Assembly: GCA_029532625.1 (NCBI GenBank)
Contig: JARFXM010000001.1
Span: forward strand, 186,001-250,000
Length of the DNA stretch: 64,000 bases
From: Lomentospora prolificans
Taxonomy: Eukaryota > Ascomycota > Sordariomycetes > Microascales > Microascaceae
Direction of reading: 5' to 3'
Under the pieces are notes generated by a model, which searched no databases, had not been told where the DNA came from, and saw nothing but the letters and a program-made list of their open reading frames with translations. Of the stretch, positions 32,701-43,319 are shown piece after piece. A program made the position numbers and the translations under genes. Position 1 is the first letter of the stretch. Each line of letters opens with the position of its first letter.

Positions 32701-34550
32701 TTAGATATACCCGTACGATTTCGCAATCCGTTCAGCACAAGTCAATCCCGTCAAGTCTTTCAAAGTTAGCTTTCGTTCTAAAAATGCATTTTGGGAGCGC
32801 TGTTACTCACACGCCACAGCTTGTGTATGGCAGTTTGCCATCACAGGGACAACACTCATATCCGCTACCCTGAGGCCCTCGATTCCGATTACACGGAACT
32901 CACTATCCACCACAGCGTCCTCATCACCGCGCCGTCCCATTTTTGCCGTTCCGGTCATGTGCCAGGTGGTCGTTAGCGTTTGACGACAGTACTCGAGGAT
33001 GTCCTCGTCAGAATCCGACTTTGGTGCAGCAATGGTTGCCAATGTATCCTTGGCAAAGGCCGGGATCTTGGTGAACTTGAGCACCTCTCGAAGGGTCTCA
33101 ATAGCAGCGCGCCTATCAAACGGGTGTTCAAGAAACTTAGGGTCAAACAGAAGAGGCACGTTGGGGTCCGAGGACTGGAGAGTAACGTTTCCCTGACCTT
33201 GGCCGTTCAAAAGCATCGCCCCAAAGCACATGTAATCGTAGCTTTCCTTGTCGTCCTTGGCGAAGTCAGGTAGGAAATAATGCTGTGGTATGTGAGTCAC
33301 TACTTCGAAATGAGGCACTGTTTCGTGATTCAAGTGCTCCTTGACCGTGTCAGGTAAGGCGAGGAATTCTGCCGAGCTCGTGAAGGTGTCGGGGAGTTTA
33401 AAAAAGCCGATCCCAGCTTGACATGCGAACTTGGACCAATCTCCCGCGCCGTCTTTCTTCCACTGCTCAAGGGCAGCATCCATGGCAACTTGGTCTGTAT
33501 AAAAGTTTCCTCGTTTTGAACCGCTTTCTGGAGTTCGCTTGTAGGCTATCAAGGTGAAGGTGTGGTCTTTGAGTCCGCTCCCGACATATGGGGCGTCCAA
33601 GGCTACTGGGATATCGAATTTTCGTAACTGGTCTCCAGGACCAATACCGGAATGCATCAGGATGCGTGGACTGTCCAATGTACCCGCGCACAGGATTACC
33701 TCCTTCGATGCGAGGTAGCGTTTCCCGCTTGATTCAACCCCAATAACCTTCTTCCCATCCAAGACAACGCGTTGGACCGCGGTATCGGTGAGGATGGTAA
33801 CATTCTTTTCCGACACGTTCTTCAGCAAGTCGGCGGCGGTAGATCGAAGGCCGGCATGCGCAGAATTGATCACCAACCCCATCCCTAACGGGTTGCCAGA
33901 ATTGTGGTCTTGATTTAGGGGGTAACCCGCATCCTCAAATAGCCCAAGGAGCGGAACGAGGTCTTCTTCCCACTCACGAGCGTAGCCAACGTCAAGCGGG
34001 CCCGAGTCTCCGTGATCACCCGGCCGAGGCGACGCATACTTTGGATCAACGCCAGCTGGGAGCTCCAAATGGAAGGTCTCTAGGGTTTTCAATCGGGCCT
34101 GCATATTTTTCCAGGAAAAAGCTTGATCCCCGACAAGCCGTGCCCACTCGTCATAGTCACCTTTGGGACCGACGGTAAAGAAGCTGAAATTTATTGCGCT
34201 GCTGCCGCCCATACCCTTGCCGCGGGCATAGTTTATTTCGCGGTTTGCGCAGTGGACCTGGGGCGCTGTTTTATAACCCCAATTCATTTGTTCGTTGAAG
34301 AATGTGATCCATCGTTGGCCATCTACTCGGAGATTTCGATCATCGTTCGGTCCGCCGGCTTCGATGAGGAGAATTTTGGCATCTTTACCTGCCGCTACTG
34401 AAAGGCCATAGGCTACGGCGCTTCCCGCTGGCCCGGCTAAGGTGCATGTCGTTAATAGGAACGAAACGAGTCAAGTTGATTTGCTTGCGGATAGGAAAGG
34501 GCCTTATTACCTCCAACAATAATAAAGTCATACTCTCCGTCGATAGTCAT
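32701..34550 (-). CDS. GMC-family FAD oxidoreductase
   Basis: Exons 34550-34511, 34436-32811 and 32756-32701, with introns of 74 and 54 nt (branch GCTAACT), give 573 residues. The first junction rebuilds the dinucleotide-binding loop FIIVGAGPAGS (residues 9-19), followed by ILLIEAGG. The family signature RGKGMGGSSAINF follows at about residue 88. The C-terminus has WHMTGTAKMG with His506 and NCHTQAVAY with His550, the two catalytic positions of glucose-methanol-choline oxidoreductases. The last small exon adds the usual helix (LTCAERIAKSYGYI). No signal peptide is present, so it is likely intracellular, unlike secreted aryl-alcohol oxidases. It oxidises an alcohol group by flavin chemistry; the substrate is unknown. 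Confidence 0.93.
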
Positions 34551-34632
34551 CGTAACTCAGTGCAAGATCTTGTTTGCTTGCGGATGGGGATGATTGATCC
34601 ATTGCACAAATACCTCAGCGACTAAACAGTGA

Positions 34633-34640
34633 TTTATATA
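34633..34640 (-). promoter_or_regulatory. TATA box of the GMC gene
   Basis: TATATAAA on the minus strand, 83 nt upstream of the ATG. Confidence 0.5.
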
Positions 34641-35723
34641 CGTCCGCGCCGTTTTTCCCGACATAAGCGTGGTCGTCGTCATATTGGATGGCAGTTTTTC
34701 AAATCATTCGAGACATCAGTGTTAATAGGCACTATTAATATTGTACGGACCATTTGCCAGGCCAACGGTAACATGGGCCGGTCAGACTGCACAAACGCCA
34801 CAAAATGCTTCTACTATGCGCATATCGGGCCGAATAGTCAATTGCACTCAGGTGAGCCCTCCCAAGTGGTGAGGTTGGCCCTTTCGAGGAAGGAACCACG
34901 ATCAGATATCAAATCATCGACTCTATGGAAAACCGATCCTGGAGACGATGACCCTAATCAAAGTTTCCTAAGGGAACCCTCGGCAGTCATTCATAACACC
35001 AGTAATTAAATGACCGTATACGAGAGTGGCAAGCTTGTAGTCAGCACTAATTTCATTTCCTGCGAATTAGAGTTAAACCGGTTTCACGAGCAGGCCGCAA
35101 TGCAATGCAGTCCGTAGCAGAACGGATGTCGGTCAAAGAAAACTTGTGGTAGCGGACGATGCATGCGACGGACGGAACTGAGCCTCCATTGGCTCGGCTG
35201 AGTTTTTGTTGAAACATTGGTGCGCGCAGCGCGGCCTGCAAGCGATATGTCCGCGGACATGTGAGAAAGAACAAGCAGAATCTGGCGGTTGCGGTTGCGG
35301 TGCCGTAAGCTGACGGATGGGCACGCAGTTATCGCAGCTATAATATGATCGAAAAGGCGTGCCACCACTTCGGTCTGGGCTCTACCGAGACAATCATTTC
35401 CTAAGATGGTCTGATGGTCATCTCGACAACGACAGCTCTTGGCGTATGAATTTACGTAATGTGATGGAGCAAGGGATGCGGCCAGATCAGATTGTGACCC
35501 GTCGAAGCCAAGTTAAGAGAGGTTTTCATGTTATCATTACTTTCAAGCGGTTTAATGTTTTTGATTCAAATTTGAAAGAGCGCGACCCACTCAGTATATA
35601 GTGGACCACGACAAGAAGCGAAGAGTATGTACAGATGCCAGTTCCCAGGATATACAGCCCAAACCCCAGTCTCCGATTTTCCATCACAGTAGAACTAGCA
35701 GCCTATTCCCAAAACGCGGCGCT
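34641..35723. other. Intergenic, nothing recognised
   Basis: Upstream region of the GMC gene and 3' flank of the xylanase gene; no gene or repeat noticed. Confidence 0.45.
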
Positions 35724-36477
<754 letters not shown>

Positions 36478-36540
36478 TCAACTGGCTTTTGATTGCTAAT
36501 GGCGGGTGATTTCAGAGCTTAGCTTCGGGGATTGAGCGCC

Positions 36541-36549
36541 CTTTTTATA
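36541..36549 (-). promoter_or_regulatory. TATA box of the xylanase gene
   Basis: TATAAAAAG on the minus strand, about 82 nt upstream of the ATG. Confidence 0.5.
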
Positions 36550-38503
36550 TTCAGTCGACCTTCGTGTCTCCATTCGCAGCCACGACGAATACGTCGGTAT
36601 TCTTCCGTCAACAACTACCAAGCAAATGAGCAGGGGGCTCGCATCAACCGCAAGAACCTGGGGAGAGCGGAGAGCCCGGGCCAATCAACGGTCCTTGTCA
36701 CCGCCTGTGGGTATCCGAGATTATCGGGGTGTTGTGTAGGCCCCATGCTTAGTGGCGCAATTGTGTCCTGGTGCCGGTGGTAATCTCGCCTTGGCTCCAG
36801 AGTTGGGTTGCAGTGGACTTAGCTCTCCTGAGCCATAGCGTCGTACTGATTTATAGGCTGAATGCTGCCCCACATGCTAGAGCGCGGTAGAAAGTTCGAT
36901 TCCCGGAATCATCGCGAGTCAATCCACGATATCCTGGTTGTCGGAGGCTGCAGACCATGACAACCTGGCTGCAGAGAGAGGTATCCTTGGTATTATTGGT
37001 TTCGGGACTTGGCTGCGGCTTGGATCGAATCCCGGACGCCATCACGGGTAAATTCATGAGCTGTGGGGATGGCCGGGCGGTGGGTGCATCGAATTCAGGG
37101 CGTAAGTTTGCCCGAATGTGGTTTAATGGGGAACACCACTTAATATTTCCCGCCCGGGAAAGACTCATTCGTGACGGGTTGCTGGCTATTAAAGGGGTTT
37201 AAGATCATACGCACGACAGTCAATATCATGCGCACCACTGGGGTTTGAAACCGTGAACAGGCCAAAGGCTATTTCACAACACATGCGCCTTACTCCAGAG
37301 CGTCGCTCACAAATTATCAGATTATAATACTCAAAATCAAGAATCGTTCCAACCCCAGTGGTTGACTTTCCAAAGCTTGACAAACGCCCGCAGCGTCGTC
37401 AACGACGAAAAAGAAGCTCGACCGCGTGCCACCTTCACCACTCAGAACGTGCCATAAAGGGGCAAGATCAGCAAGGATTCCCCAGTTTTAGGGGGTTTCT
37501 GGCAAAAGTACTAGGTGCTGGCATTGAGCTGGGAGATTTGCTGTGGATGAGCCCCAAGTGGATCAAATGCAGGTTACAAAGCGCAGGGATGTCCCCGGAT
37601 CGGACCGCCAAAATAAAAAGGCACCAATCAAGAATGCTCGGCACATTAAATTGATGTGCTCGATGGCGGGAATGTGCGGAATCGGTCACACTTTGAATAT
37701 CAGATGTTAGCAGTGTGTTTCTCACAGTGTGTTTCTCATATCAAGATACCCACAACTCCGGATAAACTAAATTGTGACCTTTTGCGTGGGGATGGACGAG
37801 GTTTCCGGCTGTGGGAAACAACTTCACGTTCCGAACGGCCGCATCGAGTCGGGCCTGATGGATACTTGCTCGCTACGCGGTCGTCGCCTGCCTCATCCGA
37901 GGATCCCTCGATCATCTCGTACTAACACGCCGCCTCGGATAGACGCACCGGCCGTCCTCGGATATCCATGTGCTTGCACCCTTCTCACGGGTTAACAATT
38001 AAGTCTTTGAATAAAGATGGTGTAATAGTTAAAAAGCAACTCTAGTTAAGCATGTATGTACACATTTTGCTTGGGGAGCACCGCAACCGCTAGATACAAC
38101 TCGCGGGAATATCTGGATGAACGGGAATCTAAACTTCAATCGATGGTACCCCGCGATATTAGTGCAACAAAATGGAAGGATTCCAGACGCAGGGGAGTGC
38201 CTTAGGGAACTTCACTCCGTAAGTTGTGGTCGATGCCGTGGTCCATCTGATGCTGTCAATTTAGGTAAGTCTTGCGGCGACAAATACGCAGGGTGGTATC
38301 TAGTTAAGTAAACCTAAAAATAGTACATTCTAGTTTGTGCCAGTATCCGCAAATCTGCTTGCATACCCAGCAATTGTGCTTGGTATTCCTCCGTTTCCGG
38401 GAAGAAGTCAAACCGGAGCGACTATCAGGATCCGGAACCCCGAGGTCCCGTCTCATTATCACCGTCGATGTAAGACGCGAGGTGAAGAATGACAGTACCC
38501 AGC

Positions 38504-38537
<34 letters not shown>

Positions 38538-38590
38538 CATCTTTGCTTTTCCGAGATTTGTGCAATCATGCGCAATCTCGCAGTAAGGGT
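36550..38590. other. Intergenic, nothing recognised
   Basis: 2 kb with no conserved gene. Near 36893 the sequence GTTCGATTCCC resembles a tRNA B box, but no cloverleaf forms around it. Confidence 0.45.
38505..38536. repeat. A32 homopolymer
   Basis: Thirty-two A in a row, just beyond the 3' end of the NmrA-like relic (minus strand). As the A run is on the opposite strand to that gene's sense, it is not a copied poly(A) tail of that gene. Confidence 0.9.
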
Positions 38591-39219
38591 TCAAATATCC
38601 GATCCCGCATTCCGGTACGTATTCGCCAGGTCTCCCAACTCATGAGCCTTGATAAAATCCTTGAACATGACCGGCTTCACGCCCGGATACTTGGAATTGT
38701 CTAGATCGTCCTTCAGATAGGTCTGAGTGTTGGTTTAGTAGCATTGGCAGAGCCTCGGGTATATCAGCGTTGATGGTCATTTGTGTAATGGATAGAAATA
38801 CATACATCGCGAGATAGGAATAGATATTAGACGGATCCTTCTTGAAGGATGCCTGCATCGCGTTGTACAAGTCCTCCAGGGAGCCTCGAAGCAGTAGTGG
38901 CTTGCGATATAGCGACAGACATGCTCGGCATCGCATTCGTCAACCAGCAGCTTTTACCCCTCCGTCAAAAGTGTGCTATCGCCTAGGTATTAGCAGCAGA
39001 TGACAGCACTGCAGCCCTGGACGAAACGGCGCAGTGTGTCCACATCGGTTGCATCGCCTTCGATAACCGTCACCCGAGATGATGAGTGCAGGTGCTCAGG
39101 TAATTCGGCGGCATTTCGACAGACGCCCTGGATGTGAACTTCAGGGTGGGCGAGGAGATTCTTCATGACTAGACATGCGATTTGCCAATAATTCCGGCGA
39201 CACCCACAGTGATAGCCAT
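38591..39219 (-). pseudogene. NmrA-like NAD(P)-binding protein relic
   Basis: An ATG at 39219 opens MAITVGVAGIIGK, a dinucleotide-binding start. The protein then continues in another frame (MKNLLAHPEVHIQGVCRN ... VIEGDATD ... GCSAVICC), so a frame shift lies near 39170. TAA codons interrupt at 38992-38990 and at 38956-38954. The second stands in EG-stop-KLLVDECDAE, where NmrA-like proteins usually have Gln (CAA to TAA). After RYIAS another shift leads to SLEDLYNAMQASFKKDP, and the last block (YPGVKPVMFKDFIKAHELG) ends at 38591. An intron before the last block is possible. Intact members are Rossmann-fold redox sensors or reductases. At least four lesions make it non-functional. Confidence 0.72.
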
Positions 39220-40224
39220 GTCCTGAGACAATGAAAATTGGAAAGACATAAAACTTTATAGCATTACAGAGGCCAAGAAAGGGTCTCAGCAAAAATGGGA
39301 ATGTCATCATATTATACTACTACACTTGATGCGTTAGTGTCTTGACGCGATTACCAGTCAAGACTACAAAATGAGGTGACTGATGGAATTCCGCAGCTTG
39401 CCCCATAGGATTCCAAAAAAAACTCAAAGTGACTAGACAGAAGTGATGGGGAAACTTGCAAGCCTTTCTCGGCTCATTGAGAGAATTCCCAAATGAGTAA
39501 ATATCTAATACTGGGTATTACAATGTGTTACATCTCGATTTCCCCGTGCTATTTGATGGCGTGTCATATGATCTAGGGCAGATGGAGGCAGCTGTTACTG
39601 TGCTGGGTCAACACTTTCACCACGTGACGTTGTATGGTCGGCCTTAGTCATGTTAACAGAACATGTTCAAAGTCATTCAGCTGTTTGTCGAACCCTGTGC
39701 AAGGAGAAGGGTGATTGAGCTTGGACAGCAAGTTGGGAGCCACCCTTTCTTTTCTTCCTTCTGCTCCTCCTCCTTCTCCCCCTTTTTCCTGTTTTGTTTT
39801 CTTGTTTGTTGTGCTGTGTCATTGGAGGCATTTGTAGTTTTAGCACTATTAACATTTGCAATGACTTTGGAATATTTGCCCTTGCGAGGGAAAAGTAACC
39901 TTCGGTGAGCGCTGAGATCGAGGGGGAGTAGTTCACATGTTCTCTTTTGTATTTTTTAGTCAAGGGCTTCTTGCATTGGATCCATTTCCAATATTTTCTT
40001 CATTATGAACCAACGCAAGGTCTTGAGAGTTTGAAACGCGCCGACGGGCCTTGAAGGAGATCTGACAGGTAGCTATGTTGACTCCTTGTGTTCATGCTAT
40101 CTCCAATATGCTTGTGTCTACACGGTGACACATGCTCCCTGGTATCTCCTGGTTTCGTTCTTCCAACAAGAACCATCCTCAGTGCTAGAGAATCTAGCTT
40201 AAGGCAATCTAAAAATAGACGACA
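39220..40224. other. Intergenic, nothing recognised
   Basis: One kilobase with a pyrimidine-rich patch near 39745-39800 and no recognised gene. Confidence 0.4.
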
Positions 40225-40425
40225 CTAGCCTCTACGATTCTTCAGCCCAAGCGCCACAGCTAACCCCTCTCCGTTTGGCCAGCAAAACCCGGCCTGTGGC
40301 TGCGTCGAGCTGCCAACGCTAACCATCTCCGTGCCACCGCCACGGGTACGGAACACCCAATTGTGGCCGGGGTCGATGTCACCGAGGGGATCCAACCATG
40401 GGCCCTTTGGAACATCGATGCCGGC
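40225..40425 (-). pseudogene. Orphan coding-like tail of unknown family
   Basis: After a plausible acceptor (GTTAG at 40430-40426) a minus-strand frame of 66 codons reads like a protein C-terminus (PKGPWLDPLGDIDPGHNWVF ... PQAGFCWPNGEGLAVALGLK) and ends at TAG 40227-40225. It has balanced composition and many Gly/Pro/Trp, and no start codon of its own. The DNA just upstream does not continue the protein and is the promoter of the But2 gene. I do not recognise the family. It may be a relic, or the last exon of an unidentified gene. Confidence 0.3.
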
Positions 40426-40579
40426 CTAACGTTGGTAGGGCTGATGTCCTGCCCCCGCCCCTTCGCTAGTTCGGCTCTGCGCCGGTGCTGAGCCCACGAT
40501 GTTTGACTGTGCTTCGTTTGCGCAGCGACATCTTCAACATTTCGGCGCTATGGAGTCGAGTACAAATACGACCCGAGGC

Positions 40580-40687
40580 ACCTTCTCAAATTCCACATTT
40601 CCATTCTCACCATTTCACATCCACAACAACAACTTTCCATTCAATCTCACTTAAATCCAACTTTCACTCAACCGACCCACATTCACA
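40580..40687 (+). promoter_or_regulatory. CA/CT-rich leader of the But2-domain gene
   Basis: About 100 nt before the ATG are almost purely C, A and T, with few G. This is typical of 5' leaders of strongly expressed fungal secreted-protein genes. Confidence 0.5.
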
Positions 40688-41323
40688 ATGAAGTTCCAAC
40701 TCTTCACCTCAGTATTTTCTCTCATCGCCGCCGTCACCGCCGCGCCTACGCAAGGTACAGGCACCCTCACGGCACGACAGGGCACGAATGCTTCTGCGCC
40801 AAACTCCGCGGTCCAGACCTTCTGTCCTTCCCTCCAAGCCCGCTGGAAGTCCAAGGAGCCCGATACCTTTGGTAGCAATACCCCTACCGGGCACATCCTG
40901 AACAACCCCAACGAGCAAGTCGTTACGTCTGTGTACTTCGCGTTTACCGAGGCCGAGGCTGCCAACAAGATTTGCCGACTCGTATTCCGCCTGTCTCAAG
41001 ACGACTGGATCGTTGGCCCCCAGGGCCAGCCCGCCATATTCGATGTCTATCGCCTCACTACCTGCCTCAATTCCAAGTACACCTGGAATAACAGAGTTCC
41101 ACGGGGCGCTCACATTGGCGTTCTCACGCCCGCCAAGGGGCGACAAGCAGACTGGGAAAGTGTCGACATGAGCGGGGACACGACGATGCCCGAGATGGGC
41201 GCGGCGCCGACATTCCCTTGCGCTGCGGGAGAATACAGCTTTGAGATGGTTGCACGCCCGGGTGTCAACATTGGGTGGAATAGCGCCCGTGGCAGCGGAC
41301 TCGCCATCGAGATGACCAATTAA
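40688..41323 (+). CDS. Secreted protein with But2 C-terminal-like domain
   Basis: Single exon, 211 residues. Residues 1-18 form a clear signal peptide (MKFQLFTSVFSLIAAVTA), followed by a short Thr/Gly/Ala-rich propeptide-like stretch. The rest is one beta-rich domain with the pattern of the ascomycete 'ubiquitin 3 binding protein But2 C-terminal' family: VTSVYFAFTEAEAANKICRL, an FDVYRL core, FPCAAGEYSFEM and a final GWNSARGSGLAIEMTN. Four cysteines could pair in the secreted form. These proteins are numerous in plant-associated fungi and are found in secretomes; no enzymatic function is established. No functional neighbour is evident. Confidence 0.85.
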   Translation: MKFQLFTSVFSLIAAVTAAPTQGTGTLTARQGTNASAPNSAVQTFCPSLQARWKSKEPDTFGSNTPTGHILNNPNEQVVTSVYFAFTEAEAANKICRLVFRLSQDDWIVGPQGQPAIFDVYRLTTCLNSKYTWNNRVPRGAHIGVLTPAKGRQADWESVDMSGDTTMPEMGAAPTFPCAAGEYSFEMVARPGVNIGWNSARGSGLAIEMTN

Positions 41324-41821
41324 CCGGGACGGCGAACGAGCTAATGGAGTGATTCAAGTCTTGTGTGTGCAGACGAAAGGGGTTGGCAGATATTCATCAT
41401 TATATTTTACAACATGCATAGATGGTATATAGACGGGGGGACATTAGATAGATCACTGGGTACTTGGTAACGCACCAGTATAGAATTAGACGCGGCGCTG
41501 GGTTAATATGCAATTTATTTCCTTATTAACTGATGCTTCGTTTCTCTCGTAAATGTCGGACGTTCTAAAAAAGATTGGTTTCACATATCGACTGGTGCTT
41601 GCCAAGACTCATAACGCAGAAGTCTCTTGATTCTCCTTCACGCAAACCGGTAAACTAACCCAAACTCAGCTGTCTACCTTTTATCATTGATGCGCACATT
41701 GGCCATGCTGGGACCAGCGTGGACTCCGATTCCTCGCTGTCTTCAAGGAAGGAGAGTCTTTGTTACCGGCGTATCGGACTGCACGAAAGCTGATTAGAGA
41801 CGGAATATCGGTCGTTTCTAG
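41324..41821. other. Intergenic, nothing recognised
   Basis: 3' flank of the But2 gene. It may have carried the missing C-terminal part of the sugar-transporter relic, but no helix-coding stretch is seen. Confidence 0.4.
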
Positions 41822-42200
41822 CCCTTATTCACAGAAGGAAGTGGCGTAGGTATTGAACACAGGCTGATAAACTGATGGGCAACCTTGGGTCAGGCAGCAA
41901 TCAGGAAGTGGATCGCGTTGCGGCCCTTGAAAACGGCCCATGTGCCTAGCCCCGAGTTCACTTCGGCCTGGTGACGTTCTGCATTGACCGTTGCCTTCAT
42001 AATTCCTGGGATCAAGCATTATTAGCAGATATTCGTTGGAAAGCGGCTGTTTGAACAAACGAACAACCTCGCTTTGCACATCGTATCCCTCGACACGACC
42101 GTTCCAGAGTGTCAAGACGTTGGTAGCCTCTTCGAATTTCCTTTCAGATACGAACTACCAGGGGGACTCGGGAAGAAGGGCGAAGATCATTTCCGGTAAG
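41822..42200 (-). pseudogene. MFS sugar-transporter fragment with stop codons
   Basis: Minus-strand pieces match the middle loop and helix 7 of maltose/hexose-type MFS carriers. EMIFALLPESPW-stop-FVSERKFEEA is the family PESPWW motif with its second Trp changed to TAG (42157-42155). LWNGRVEGYDVQSEVVR follows. After a probable intron comes MKATVNAERHQAEVNSGLGT and AVFKGRNAIHFLIAA-stop-PKVAHQF, with TGA (41892-41890) where Trp is expected. A shift then leads to VFNTYATSFCE, helix 7's usual VFNTYATYF. Neither the first six helices nor the C-terminal half is present, so this is a truncated, mutated remnant. Confidence 0.7.
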
Positions 42201-43319
42201 ACCTATCATGATCCACTATGCCCAGATGGCTAGTATTAGGGCTTTATTATGAAAGTTGTATAACGGAAGTCGAGCCTTGCTTGTGTGTAATTAAATCAGG
42301 GTCTTGTAGTCCTTGTGCCCATCCAGGTTTACATACTAAACCTCCAATCCTACCGGTCCCGGATTTGTTGCCACATGGACCTGTCAATCCCTCCTCCTGC
42401 AGGCATCACAGTTTTTCCTTGACTTAGCTTTCGTTAGCAAGGATTCCCCAGAGTTCCCCGGAAAAGTCGGATTGTTCTCGAGCCATTTCGCGTGCTACCC
42501 GCGCAGTACAGTCAAAATAAGTCTCGGCACAATCCATAGCCGAACTCATCACCTTCTCCGCTCCTGGAATACTGCGTGCGCGGCAAACTGAAATCCCAGC
42601 CTTAAGATATTTATCCATTGCTCACTCTCGGTGTCGGATCGCCTCGCTAGGTAATCAACCGAAGGAGAGAGATGCTTTCTAAATTCTCTGGTTGTTGGCC
42701 TTGATCTCGGATATCAAATTGGTATTTAGAGTGTTTTCCCCGCCCAGGAGCGTGGTGTGTGTTTCTTGGGGCAATCTTGATCCAGGGCAAAGCAGAGCAA
42801 GGTGTTCCACCGGATCTCCGAAATGCCTGCTTCTGTTAACGAGCGAGGGGTACGTTGGGGTACGTTCCTGGGCGCGCTACATCTACCCAGGGATCTTCAT
42901 TGACACATCACGATGAGCATCTCAACCGACTCCAGGCCAATTGAGTCTGGGTCCCTGGCTGGGTTGACTCATCCAGAATCAACATCGGATGGTTCACTTC
43001 ACGTGGGCGTTCAAACTTGCGACCGAGGTGGAAAGCGCTATTCTTCCTTTCTCGGCGGACACGCGTCAACGGCACCTGCGCCGCTGTCAGCCCAGCTCTA
43101 CGGCATATCGTCCTGGACAATATGCTTTTAAATGGGAAGCCCGAGTACATCGAGCTGGATCCTTGATTTGACATCAGTTTGGCAGCGATGTTTCTCATTA
43201 ATCATGAACCTCTATTCTATCCTCCTGTAGTTAAGCTTTCCGGGCAACAACATTGCAAACCTCATTTTCCATACCACAAAGGTCGGTTCCTCGGTGTATC
43301 TAGATCTATTAAGCCCCGA
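42201..43319. other. Intergenic with one small unassigned open frame
   Basis: A 64-codon frame with ATG on the minus strand (42618-42424, beginning MDKYLKAGISVCRARSIPGA) has protein-like composition, but I recognise no family and see no adjoining exon. Nothing else is evident before the RdRP stop. Confidence 0.3.

Noticed and set aside
36880..36925. B-box-like GTTCGATTCCC, possible tRNA
   Set aside because: The flanking bases do not form a T-stem or acceptor stem, and no D-arm fits upstream.
38505..38536. Poly(A) tail of a retrotransposed gene
   Set aside because: The A run is on the plus strand, while the adjacent relic reads on the minus strand and appears to keep an intron; no target-site duplication was noticed.
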